DNA of 25,301 nucleotides from Phytophthora quininea. Taxonomy: Eukaryota; Oomycota; Peronosporomycetes; Peronosporales; Peronosporaceae. Made by a program: the position numbers and the translations under genes. Shown one piece after another: positions 10,409-19,431 of the stretch. The stretch is from positions 1 through 25,301 of the forward strand of contig JAAVTG010000720.1 in the NCBI GenBank assembly GCA_011947345.1, read 5' to 3'. The notes beneath the pieces are model-generated. The model made no database searches and was not told the origin of the DNA. It saw nothing but the letters and a program-made list of their open reading frames with translations. Within the stretch, counting starts at the first letter, position 1; the number at the start of each line of letters is the position of its first letter.

Positions 10409-11175
10409 CTACTTCCTCACCTTCAGTAATAGACTCTTGTTGCCTTTAATCTTCTTCTGGAGCTGCATGATTCCAAACAGCAGCGCCTCAGCCGTTGGGG
10501 GCACCCTGGCACGTAGATGTCCACGGGGATGATGCGCTCTACGCCACGTACGACTGAGTACGAGTAGTGGTAGTACCCGCCACTATTGGCGCAGCTCCCC
10601 ATCGAGATCACGTAGCGCGGCTCTGGCATTTGGTCGTAAATGCGACGAAGCGCGGGGGCCATTTTGTTGGTGACGGTACCAGCCACGATCATGATGTCGG
10701 TCTGTCTTGGTGACGCGCGGAACAGCAGGCCCATCCGCTCGAAGTCGTATCGGGATGCAGCTTAGGTGATGACAGGGTCAAGTTAATTTAGTCAGCCTCA
10801 GAAATGTGGTAGGACAACGTACCGGACTGCATCATCTCGCAAGCACAGCAAGCAAGGCCAAAGGAAACGGGCCACAACGAACTCTTGCGACTCCAGTTGA
10901 TGAGGTCATCAAGCCGAGTCACCACGTACTCTGCTTGCACAGAAGAGTGTGAGAAAACGTTGATTCAATGGTAAATAGCACCTACCGCTGCCATTCCGGG
11001 CGATCGAGTTTCCAGCCAAAAAGTCGGAGATGTTGCCATGCTGCAAAGCTTTGGAACGTGGCGGTTCGACTTCGTCTTGGACAAGCACGGTTGTGTGTAA
11101 AATTCGAGCCCACTGGGTCGACACCAACGATTTGGATGGTGAACGGCGATGACGAGCAGACCCAAGCTTCCACAT
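10409..11175 (-). CDS. NDUFS7: NADH dehydrogenase Fe-S subunit 7, copy 1 (mitochondrial complex I)
   Basis: Exons 11175-10986, 10930-10823 and 10760-10409 give about 217 codons once one missing base is allowed for. A basic, Ser/Arg-rich presequence ([16 protein letters not shown]) fits mitochondrial import. The core follows: [45 protein letters not shown] and YVPGC, the cysteines that hold cluster N2 near the ubiquinone site of complex I. Two changes stand out. The residue after CCA is Cys where the other copies have Val, and GSCANGGG has become GSCANSGG. The frame breaks at G5 (10497-10501) just after YVPGC, and the C-terminus [11 protein letters not shown] is in the next frame. The stop lies 13 bases beyond the convergent IQ-protein stop. 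This copy belongs with copy 4 ([17 protein letters not shown]). It may be divergent in function or decaying. Confidence 0.85.
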
Positions 11176-11336
11176 TGCAAGCACGTAAGACGTCGAAGTG
11201 CGCAATACTGGGAAACAACACAAATGATAAAGGCTTAATCGCTGGGCGCCCATGCTGATTGTGTCGGAGAGGACTACTATAGCCAAACTCGCAGCGTTCC
11301 TGGACGAAAACACTAACGTCCACAACGATATATATA

Positions 11337-11780
11337 TCAAAAGACGGTGAATTGATCGGTGATGACGACACTTGGAAAGTAATTGTTGACGTCAATGGGC
11401 GGACTGGTTGAGCACCTTAACTTGCTCATGCCATCCAAATACGCCTTGAAGTAGGGATAATTGACGTGATCTGTGAGCTCTTTCCCGGTCAACCCTCCAT
11501 TTCCGAGTGATGTCTTCCCGTATTGTTCTTGGAAACTCTGATCCCAAACATCGACAACAATCTAGTGGGAGTCGTCAAGCGTTGGAGCGTGAGGAAGCCA
11601 GACTCGAGCCGAGCGCTTTGTCGTCCACCTTGTTGACGTAGTTCGTGTAGATTTTGAATTCGTCCGACTGCTTCAGTGCTTCCAGCTTCGTCAGATATTC
11701 TGGCCGCAATGTGACAGGCGAAGTAGGGGGTGTCATCAGTAGTAGCAATGAATGCCGATTCATGCTTGAAGAATCGAATC
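11337..11780 (-). pseudogene. Decayed effector C-terminal fragment (WY/LWY-like)
   Basis: Two frame segments resemble the tail of the RxLR gene at 14433-15142. One contains YLTKLEALKQ and FKIYTNYVNKVDD (about 11705-11605); the other contains GLTGKELTDHVNYPYFKAYL (about 11495-11430), to be compared with GLTGAELTKHVNYRYLKEYL in the other gene. The tyrosine- and leucine-spaced helices are like the repeat modules of oomycete WY/LWY effectors. No signal peptide, RxLR or EER was found upstream, and stops and frame shifts interrupt the region, so I call it a relic. It lies between NDUFS7 copy 1 and the CRN gene. Confidence 0.6.
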
Positions 11781-11879
11781 GTAGTGATGGAAAGTTGAGA
11801 AAGAAGCTGGAAAATGGTTGAATGGGTGATTAACTCTGTCAAAGAACTCGAAAAACATGAAACAACGGGTTTAATTTTA

Positions 11880-12238
11880 CCTTAGGAAGACATCCAAAAT
11901 ATCACCATGAACTTCCATAATGATTCGCTGGAGATTTATGACACCAGTTCTGCTCGTCTTGTGTTTCGCCAAATTTCGTGTTGAGAGTGCATGATTTTCG
12001 CCAACGATGAACTTTCGCCTTCGTCAGAGCGAAAATTGTCACATTACACATGCAAACCATGCACAGATGCTGGTGCTTTCTCCTCCTCCTCTCGATCGTG
12101 ATCCCAATCGCCAACCTCGACGAATAAAATGAGCTTACCGAATCCATTTTCGACTGGGGCTCCATCGAGCTTGCCATCTAACTGGCGCGCACTCTTTCGA
12201 GTCCACTGATCTCACACATCTCCAAGTCCGATGTCACT
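11880..12238 (-). other. Short minus-strand protein-like segments, unidentified
   Basis: Two minus-strand segments look coding but are broken: one with FGKLILFVEVGDWDHDREEE (about 12140-12080), the other with DEGESSSLAKIMHSQHEIW (about 12025-11965). They may be remains of a further effector-type gene or part of the decayed unit next door. No family is recognised. Confidence 0.3.
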
Positions 12239-13874
12239 CTAAAAGATCGGCGTAAACATGTTTTTATCTCGCAAGAAGTCTGAGGCCGACTGGGTCATAA
12301 AGTAAGTCTGCTGATGCCTTCTCGTCACGACAAAGTGAATTCTTGAGGGTGGAACGCGCTTCAAAATGTATTTCATCCCCTGCAAGTACAAAGAGTCTTG
12401 ATAATCCTTGCACTCGCCAGATACTCCCCTGGGAAAACGCGCAAGTCAATATGTGTCGAGTTCTTCGTTCCGGTGAAGCTAGCAAGTTTTGAAGGACTGT
12501 CTTCCCAGTCGTCCATAAACCAATCTGGCCACTCGACGTTCGAAGCCGACAGGCACGGGACCGTGATGTCATAGTGGCCCAGATCATTTGGAAGCTTGAC
12601 AGCATTGCTAAGAGACTTCGCAACACCCAGCTCTTATAAAAATCGTCCCATGAATGACGAGAACTTCCCTCCACAGCAACCTCCTTCGTGGCTTGCAAGG
12701 ACAGCAGCAGCGACAAGTGGCTCGAGGGGTATTCCCTGTTTGAGTGTTGGTCTGGGTTGTGAGTGGTCCCTGCAGATCGACAAAAGGCTTGAACATCTTT
12801 GTGCGCATCGAACAGTTCAGCGGTCGCAATATTGTCGTTGGACCTCCATCTCCAGCAAGTCGGTGCTCTCCCATTAGTGTCAGGTGCAGCAGTATGTCTT
12901 CTTCGGGAGGCGGGAAGACGCAGCGACTGTCCCGATTCCCGTGACGAGAACAGGTTGCTTGCTGTGCCATTCGCGGCACTGATTATGACAGGCAGACCAA
13001 ACGATCGAAACACATTCCGCATCATCCGAATCTCCTTCTCGCAAACTTCACGCGCCAGTTGTGCCAACGATAGCCCCACCCGTGGAAACTCGTCGAGGAA
13101 AAACACGCAGGCTTTAGTTCTTCTGTCCAACTCATCCGTGACTTCCTTTCGTGTGGCAGTCCCAGAAAACTTTGAATCGCCACGGAGTGCCCAAGTAAAA
13201 ACCTGTACAAGTGCAAGTTTTCCATCGCTTCGAAATCAAAGACAGATCCGTCATTCGTTGCCATCGCCGCCAAATCGTTCGTAATACAAGCTTTGAACGC
13301 CACTGCCCTCGAGCGAAACTCGCTGTATATCGGTTGTTCCAAGTCCCCAGCGCTGGAACATAAAACATAGAACACATCGAGTTCGTCTCTGGCATCCAAG
13401 TTGAAGGACATTTGAGTCTTTCCGGTGCCCGTCGAGTTCTCCAGCACAAAAAAATGGGGTTTTCGAAGTCTTTTGCTGAGCCACGCCCGCCAAGGTTCGC
13501 ACCAATTCAGTCACCTCCGCAGAGTCTTTGAGGTTTTGCGCAATTGTTGTGTATGCCTCAAAAGTTGTCGAACTGGGGTCATCAACTTCCAGTTGATACT
13601 CTGAGGAGTCAGGAAGTTGTGTCAGAATGTGGATGGAATTCCAGAGCCCGGTAGCTGGACGGACCTTGGTAAGGACGGCTTTGATCATAGCAATGTCGCT
13701 GAGTTCATCCTTCAGCAAGGCCTTGACCTTCTTCTGCGTGATCCCGCTCCTTTGCATACTCTTCACGTCCGGGCTGTCCGCTTTTAACCACGTTTCGCCT
13801 GATTCTGAAGTAAACAGCTCCAGGTCGTCCGCCTCAATCGACCTTGAGTCCAAAAGCTTCTTCTTTCTCTTGCA
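12239..13874 (-). pseudogene. Crinkler (CRN) effector gene with P-loop NTPase, 5'-truncated and frame-broken
   Basis: The first part matches the CRN DWL-type region: WLKADSPDVKS, then VKALLKDELSD and IHILTQLP. A P-loop NTPase domain follows, with Walker A STGTGKT (about 13430) and a Walker B-like ACVFFLDEFPRVG (about 13110), then a long C-terminal region ending at the stop at 12239. CRN proteins are modular oomycete effectors that act inside host cells, often in the nucleus, and NTPase-type C-termini are a known class. The ubiquitin-like N-terminal header is absent, because an in-frame TAA lies just upstream and the frame opens only near 13874. The LFLAK position reads LELFTSES. Frames change at the A7 run 13448-13454, near 13150, near 12930 and again further downstream. 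The missing header argues for a non-functional copy even if some shifts are base-calling errors. Confidence 0.8.
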
Positions 13875-13954
13875 TTAATCCTACATTTCGAGCTCGAAGG
13901 CTTTTCATTCTCGAATTTGCCCCCAACCGCTAAGTCCCGACACAGAATATCCTC

Positions 13955-14266
13955 GTGCGCTTTTCGTACCTGCTGATCTCCGCTGTTGTGGCTTCCATCG
14001 CTGTTGTTTCCTCAGCTGCAGCTAACGTCTCAAAGACTGCTATGTCAGTTGGTACTTCGATCAAGGACATCAAATTCCTGCGAGGTCTCAAGAGCGACAA
14101 CAAAGAGGACGCCTGGAAGGAAGAAAGAGGCAATGTCTCGGGTGTCTTCGGACAAGCAAACTACGGCAAGCGAGCTGCCATAGAGGCCCAGGCCATCAAT
14201 AACGAGGAGCTCTTACGGCAAATGAAAAGCAACGGAACCGTGAGAATTCCAATGTTCAATCGATGA
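13955..14266 (+). CDS. RxLR-type secreted effector, expected ATG is GTG
   Basis: A single frame of about 103 codons has the RxLR effector layout. A hydrophobic N-terminal signal peptide (RFSYLLISAVVASIAVVSSA, residues 2-21) is followed by KFLR (40-43, a variant of RxLR) and then an acidic stretch ending in EER (56-58), with a short helical C-terminus. RxLR effectors are secreted and delivered into plant cells. The codon where such genes have ATG is GTG at 13955, and no in-frame ATG exists between the upstream stop (TAA 13931) and the signal peptide, so translation may fail. The reading ends at TGA 14264, and another frame beyond it also looks helical, so the C-terminus may be cut short. It lies divergent to the CRN gene, about 80 bases away. 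Confidence 0.7.
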   Translation: MRFSYLLISAVVASIAVVSSAAANVSKTAMSVGTSIKDIKFLRGLKSDNKEDAWKEERGNVSGVFGQANYGKRAAIEAQAINNEELLRQMKSNGTVRIPMFNR

Positions 14267-14432
14267 GTTGCCGAACGATTCACCAGTTTGAAAAACAATT
14301 TGGAGATTCGGATCTTGCGAACATCATCCGCGGCTCTTACAAAGTACATCCCAAGACCTGCATAGAACCGATCTTGGTGACTAGTAGGTCGCTAAAGCCA
14401 CAAATGTTAACGTTTTAACGCGAGAAAAACTC

Positions 14433-15142
14433 TTACGATTGGATCTTGCTGAGGTACTCCTTCAAGTACCGATAGTTGACATGTTTCGTGAGTTCTGCTC
14501 CTGTCAGCCCTTCAAGTCCTAGCGACCACTTGACGTACTCTTCGGGTCTTTCCATCGCAGTCCGAACTCTCAGCTTCGCCAGAAATTCGGTTCGGGACTT
14601 TGGGAAGTAGTCGACTACGTCAACCTGTTGACCACAAACTGCTCCACTCGGGTAGTTTTGGTAACAGCTATCCCCTGGCGAGATTCTCAATTCATCCGAG
14701 TCCTTGATGAGTTTCCACGGAGTTTTCTCAAGCCCCAACAATGACCAAATGTTGATATTCAGGAGGTTTTGGTCCAGCAGCTCGTCCAGTCTGCCTTCGA
14801 ATTTCGTCAGGTATTTGCTGTAAAGTTTGTAGTTCTTGTCCTTCTTGAGCTTCTCGCCAAACTTCTAGGCCAGTTTTAACTCGGTTTTGACCTCTAAGGG
14901 GCCCAACCAAATTGAACCAGTGGTCAATGTCTTCCCACGTCTCGGCCTCCTTGGCCTGCTTTGCCGCTCTCAGTTTCCCAGCAAGTGACGACACGACAGG
15001 GATTTGGATCCGCTCTTCGGCTTCTTTGACGTTTCCAATTCTCAGGTGTCGGTCTCGGCTGAACGAGAGCGAGTCGATTGGCCGACACTGGGACGAAGGT
15101 GAGACCCGCGAAGCAGATGATTACCACCGCAAACAATGGCAT
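14433..15142 (-). pseudogene. RxLR effector with LWY-like tail, two frame breaks
   Basis: The ATG at 15142 opens a clear signal peptide (MPLFAVVIICFAGLTFVPVS). RHLR followed by EER (about 15040-15010) is present but in the next frame, so the signal peptide and host-targeting motifs are out of register. The C-terminal region has a tryptophan-containing helix (WEDIDHWFNLVG), then, after a second break near 14870, a KNYKLYSKYL module and GLTGAELTKHVNYRYLKEYL before the stop at 14433. This is the arrangement of WY/LWY effectors. The region has the expected full length, about 236 codons. Neither break is at a long homopolymer, so true decay is more likely here than in the housekeeping genes. It shares its tail with the fragment at 11337-11780. 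Confidence 0.75.
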
Positions 15143-15344
15143 GGTGGGGGACTCGTAAATTGGAAACTCACTCCGGGCTCGGTCTCGTCATTTCAAGCGG
15201 TTTACGGATTGCCGGCAAGTGGTCTTGGAATTAGACACGAACTTCCTGTAATCCGTACACCACAGGATCTATAACTTCAGAAACAGATTCAAGTTTGTTA
15301 TTCTGCTGCTCTAGTCTTTGCCAAAGCCTCTTTGGCTTGAATCC

Positions 15345-16364
15345 TTAAATTTCGAGTTCCTTGACGACCCCGTACACGATGCTTTCGTCGCTGGAGTCCG
15401 AATCTGCAAAACCGAACGAAGCGGAAGATGCACCGGTACTGCGGTGGATGTTGGCACTCGAATCGGTCAAACTAGAATCGAACCGACCCTCGTCAGGACC
15501 ATGTTGGCTCGGTGTCTTTAAACGAGGTGCTTTCAACAGCCTCAAGGGGTTGGATGGCGGCATTACGCGCAAAGTGCTTTTGTCGGACGAAATGGTGGCG
15601 TCGCTCTTCCATCTTCCATGAAATTCACCTGAACCTGGACTCCTAGCATGCTTCGTTCTTGAATTCTGCTGGTGTTGGTTGGGGATACGTTCGCCTTCGA
15701 TTGCTGCAGCATAAGGACCCCCAACGTCTCCATCATCCTGACCGTCGAAGCCGTCGATATGCTCTCGATCAACGCTCCTTTGTCGGCGCCAAGACGATGT
15801 CCTCCGTGAACGGGGGTCCAAAGCTGGGAACGGACTTGACGTGCGTGTACGTCCAAGTGTATTTGCTGGAGATGGTAACATGGAGCCACGGTTCGTCGAC
15901 TTGAGCTTATTGTTTCGTTTCTTACGGAGACGCCGTACCAGCAGTGCGACGAGCGCCACAGCCGCCACGATACTGGCAGCGATACCGAGTAGAATCGTAG
16001 TATTCGAGTGGTCGTACGAGGTCGACACAATATTTGAGCGTCCGACAGCGGGACTTGGTGCTGGTCCACTCGATGGTTTCGTAGACGTTAGGCCAGAGCT
16101 ACCCGATGCGGTCGAATCACCTGGAGATCCATCACAAATCACAGCCTGTGAAGCTTGACATTGCTCGTCGTTGTCCACACAAACAGGTAACTCCACGACG
16201 GAGCCATCGATCGAGGAGGTTGTAGCGTTACGACAACTGCAATCTCTTGTCTCGCAGGAGGAGCCTAGCTGGGAACACGATACAAAACCGACGGGCTCGG
16301 CAACGCTGCTGGGGTCGAACATGTAAAGTTCCGTGACGGGGACTAGACAGAGATCGACACTCAT
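15345..16364 (-). CDS. Single-pass membrane protein with Cys-rich outer part
   Basis: An intact frame of 339 codons. The first about 80 residues hold eight cysteines (6, 30, 37, 42, 44, 62, 69, 77), including DCSCRNATTS with a possible N-glycosylation site. A Ser/Thr/Pro-rich stalk follows (80-120), then one membrane helix (about 123-143, ILLGIAASIVAAVALVALLV), then a strongly basic stop-transfer (RRLRKKR) and a long Ser-rich, charged cytoplasmic tail with no kinase domain. This is a type I topology, but there is no signal peptide at the ATG at 16364 and a stop lies just before it. A missing 5' exon with the signal sequence is therefore likely. The family is not recognised; a surface receptor-like or adhesion role would be a guess. 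Confidence 0.65.
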   Translation of the reverse strand: MSVDLCLVPVTELYMFDPSSVAEPVGFVSCSQLGSSCETRDCSCRNATTSSIDGSVVELPVCVDNDEQCQASQAVICDGSPGDSTASGSSGLTSTKPSSGPAPSPAVGRSNIVSTSYDHSNTTILLGIAASIVAAVALVALLVRRLRKKRNNKLKSTNRGSMLPSPANTLGRTRTSSPFPALDPRSRRTSSWRRQRSVDREHIDGFDGQDDGDVGGPYAAAIEGERIPNQHQQNSRTKHARSPGSGEFHGRWKSDATISSDKSTLRVMPPSNPLRLLKAPRLKTPSQHGPDEGRFDSSLTDSSANIHRSTGASSASFGFADSDSSDESIVYGVVKELEI

Positions 16365-16952
16365 GGTGCCAGTTCAGAACCCAATTCTGAAGTGAGACCC
16401 TCGTACGTGGTAACGTTAGTCTTCGGTAAGCGTGGAATCCAGCCTAGAGTAGCTCTAGAGCACGATCGATATGATGTGAAGGATTGGGAGGTACACCGAA
16501 AGCTGAAGATGAATAAAGAAAAGTACAAACGCACACACAGGTTTCTTTTTCCCCATCTCGCGAACCTTCCGGGAGATCCAGGTTGCCTTTACGCTACCGG
16601 TATGCGGCAATACAAACCACGCGTGATCTTCAAGACTCTGTGGATTGTGCTGGATCGTTTCATTTGTTGGCCATTAGCAGTATTTGAGATCTACAGCTCC
16701 AACTTGGACGTACACTCCAATCGCTTCACCGCGATGATATTGCTACCAGTTCGAACTTGTCTAGGACTGTTGCAATAGAACTCTGCTAACACAGATATCG
16801 CAGTCTTGAGCTTAGCTTAGCTGGTTTACCACCCTAGGGCGAACACCTTTACCTTCAATAAAGCCTACGTAGTTGACAAGAACTTGAAGCCCATCATTCC
16901 AACAGTTTTTTTCCTTGCGGAAGCTTCAAAGCCTAGTCGACGTGACCTGCTT
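16365..16952. other. Intergenic stretch, one doubtful plus-strand open frame
   Basis: A plus-strand frame at 16392-16778 has no ATG at its start and no recognised motif. The region probably holds the 5' end of the membrane-protein gene and the 3' flank of NDUFS7 copy 2. No repeat or RNA gene was seen. Confidence 0.4.
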
Positions 16953-17719
16953 TTACTTGCGGAGCTTCAGCAGCAGTGACTTGTTTCCTTTCACCTTTTC
17001 TGCAACTGGATTAGTCCAAACACCAGGGCCTCAGCTGTCGGAGGGCATCCTGGGACGTAGATGTCCACAGGAACGATACGGTCAACGCCACGCACCACCG
17101 CGTACGAGTAGTGGTAGTAGCCTCCTCCATTGGCGCAGCTGCCCATGGACACCACGTAGCGGGGCTCGAGCATTTGGTCGTAGATCCGGCGGAGCGCCGG
17201 CGCCATCTTGTTGGTCAACGTCCCGGCGACGATCATGACGTCGGTTTGACGAGGAGACCCGCGGAAGACCATCCCCATACGCTCAAAGTCGTAGCGTGAA
17301 CCAGCTGCATCAACACAGTTAGAAATCGATACGAAAGCGGTGGAGAATGGAGGAAATCGTACCGGCATGCATCATCTCCACAGCACAGCACGCGAGCCCG
17401 AACTGAACCGGCCAAAGCGAACTCTTGCGACCCCAATTGATGAGGTCGTCGAGGCGAGAGATGACATACTCTACAAGACCAAGGTCAGTCCTAATGACGA
17501 TGAAGCAAAATAGATTGCGAATACCTACCAGCACTGTCCCGAGCTGCGGCGTTACCAGCGACCAGGTCGGCGATGCTTCCGCGTTGCGTCGCTTTCGTCG
17601 TCTCGTTCGCGAGGTTCGTTCGTGGAGCTCGCGTGGAGCAATCGAGAGACGTTGAACGACACCACCGGCTTTGTGAACGTCGTAGCGCTCTGGCAAAGCT
17701 GCGAACTCAAGCGGAGCAT
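16953..17719 (-). CDS. NDUFS7: NADH dehydrogenase Fe-S subunit 7, copy 2
   Basis: Exons 17719-17529, 17470-17363 and 17304-16953. The presequence begins [17 protein letters not shown], a typical mitochondrial leader. The mature part starts near [19 protein letters not shown] and continues with [56 protein letters not shown] and [12 protein letters not shown], so all cluster N2 cysteines are present. Odd points are Leu in QMLEPRY, where the other copies have Pro, and Gly in FRGSP. The frame breaks at T4 16996-16999 (a missing base in LQKKVKGN) and once in exon 1 near 17610, not at a homopolymer. It belongs to the class of copies 3 and 5 (WGRK, MVFR, AVVRG). It is likely a functional or recently functional complex I gene. 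Confidence 0.88.
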
Positions 17720-18161
17720 GGTGGCGATCGATGGAGCTCCAATTTCCTGGTCGACTGAAAGAATCTGCGGTGAGGAATGGAGAACACCGTCGGGAAAAGG
17801 AGAGGTCCAGCCCCGAGGCTGTCGACACCCTGCATCGATGTTGATGGCCACCAAGACGAACAAAGAAGTTCGAGAAACTCAAAGTTGTGGATGATAACAC
17901 TGCTTCACTGTGAGGTGATCGGGAAACGAAGGTATTCGTCGGCCATCAACAAGAACTGGCCATCAACAGACAGCACGAAAGAAATATGGTACCGCCTTCT
18001 TTCTAAGATTGTCGCTCACTTTGTCTTTTGAGTTGGGCAGAATTGGTGCTGGGCGACAACAAGAACGGTGAGCTGTAGGTCGCTAACTTCATTGCAATCT
18101 TGTTATGCTCTGACACCTTCGTTTGATTTCCAGGACCCACTACAACAGAGTCATCTCCCAA
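17720..18161. other. Spacer between NDUFS7 copies 2 and 3
   Basis: It holds the upstream region of copy 2 and the 3' flank of copy 3. Short open frames have no recognisable content, and no repeat boundary is visible by eye. Confidence 0.4.
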
Positions 18162-18946
18162 TTACTTTCTCAACTTTAGCAAGAGCGACTTGTTACCCTT
18201 CACTTTCTTCTGGAGCTGCATCAGTCCGAAGACCAAGGCTTCCGCAGTCGGTGGGCAACCTGGGACGTAGATGTCAACCGGAACGACGCGATCCACTCCG
18301 CGGACGACGGCGTACGAGTAGTGGTAATACCCACCACCGTTGGCGCAGCTTCCCAGCGACACGACGTAGCGCGGCTCGGGCATTTGGTCGTAAATACGGC
18401 GCAGCGCCGGCGCCATTTTGTTGGTCAAGGTGCCAGCGACGATCATGACGTCCGTTTGACGAGGCGAAGCTCGGAACACCATCCCCATGCGCTCGAAGTC
18501 GTAGCGTGATCCGGCTATCGTGACAAGAAACAGCGTCAAACAAGAGGCAATGCCATTCTCAAGGGGGTGGACGTACCGGCGTGCATCATCTCGACGGCGC
18601 AGCAAGCCAAACCGAAGGAAATGGGCCAGAGTGAGCTCTTGCGACCCCAGTTGACGAGGTCATCAAGACGCGACACCACGTACTCTACAAGCGCACATCA
18701 CTGTCAAGAACCACGCTATAAGAGGTTGCTATACATCGGTGGTTCTCTACCAACGCCGTCACGGGCTGCCGCGTTGCCGGCAATGAGATCAGCGACGTTG
18801 CCGCGCTGAGAGACTGGCAGTTGTTCCTGCGGCTGGGTCTGAGCCACCGCTGCGACCGCGGGGCTGGAGTGGAGCGCACGGGGGCCTGGTACTGCCACTG
18901 GGCCCTTGACGGCGGACTTCACGAGCTTCGAACCGACGCGGAACAT
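18162..18946 (-). CDS. NDUFS7: NADH dehydrogenase Fe-S subunit 7, copy 3 (intact)
   Basis: Exons 18946-18751 (196), 18684-18577 (108) and 18514-18162 (353) sum to 657 bases, giving an unbroken protein of 218 residues, in the size range of mitochondrial PSST subunits. The leader [20 protein letters not shown] is basic and free of acidic residues, as for mitochondrial import. The core shows [10 protein letters not shown], the Q-module [35 protein letters not shown] and [12 protein letters not shown], and the end is [12 protein letters not shown]. The cysteines ligate cluster N2, the last Fe-S centre before ubiquinone. Both introns are phase 1 with GT-AG ends. One peculiarity is Leu in SLGSCAN where the other copies have Met. 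It is the only array member that reads through, and so the best candidate for the working gene. Confidence 0.95.
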
Positions 18947-19431
18947 GATGTTGGAAGACGTTGGCGGTTGCAATCGGATAGGCTCGGGACTTGGGGGACC
19001 GCACCCGAGGAATCTGAGGCCAGCAGCGCAGCGGGAAGGAGGGTCCGACAGGCTTGCGACGCGCCCAGAGCAATTGGCCGCTGCCGCGTACGCGTTGACG
19101 GCCACCCTCCACGGGGTTGCAAAAGACGGTGAGCCTGTGCATCGGGAGGTTGAAGTGACCTCGTTGAAGTTTATGGATACACTGAGACTTTTCAGCTGTT
19201 TTCTCAAATGTATGGAAATTGTATGCATTCCAGCGCTGAGAATTAATGTTCACGGGCCACTAGCTACTTACACGAGAGAAACTACGTGCCGGTTGTTGAT
19301 GCTGCTTCGTTGACGGCCAGTCTTGGCGGACGCTTTATGAACGAGGTGGACCTCCCGAATCGACAACCCAATCGGGTTGGTCTGCTTCTCTTTGCAGCTT
19401 GTCAACGCAAAAGCGGTCTCGGACCCAGTTC
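18947..19431. other. Spacer between NDUFS7 copies 3 and 4
   Basis: No gene is supported. CAATTGG near 19071 (about 125 bases upstream of the copy 3 ATG) could be a CCAAT-type element. The open minus-strand frame running upstream of the copy 3 ATG has no sensible content and starts inside the spacer. Confidence 0.35.

Noticed and set aside
12799..13284. Long plus-strand frame opposite the CRN gene
   Set aside because: The minus strand carries the recognisable NTPase motifs at the same place, so the plus-strand frame is a shadow.
16392..16778. Plus-strand 128-codon frame
   Set aside because: It starts with GTG, has no recognisable motif and sits in the probable 5' region of a minus-strand gene.
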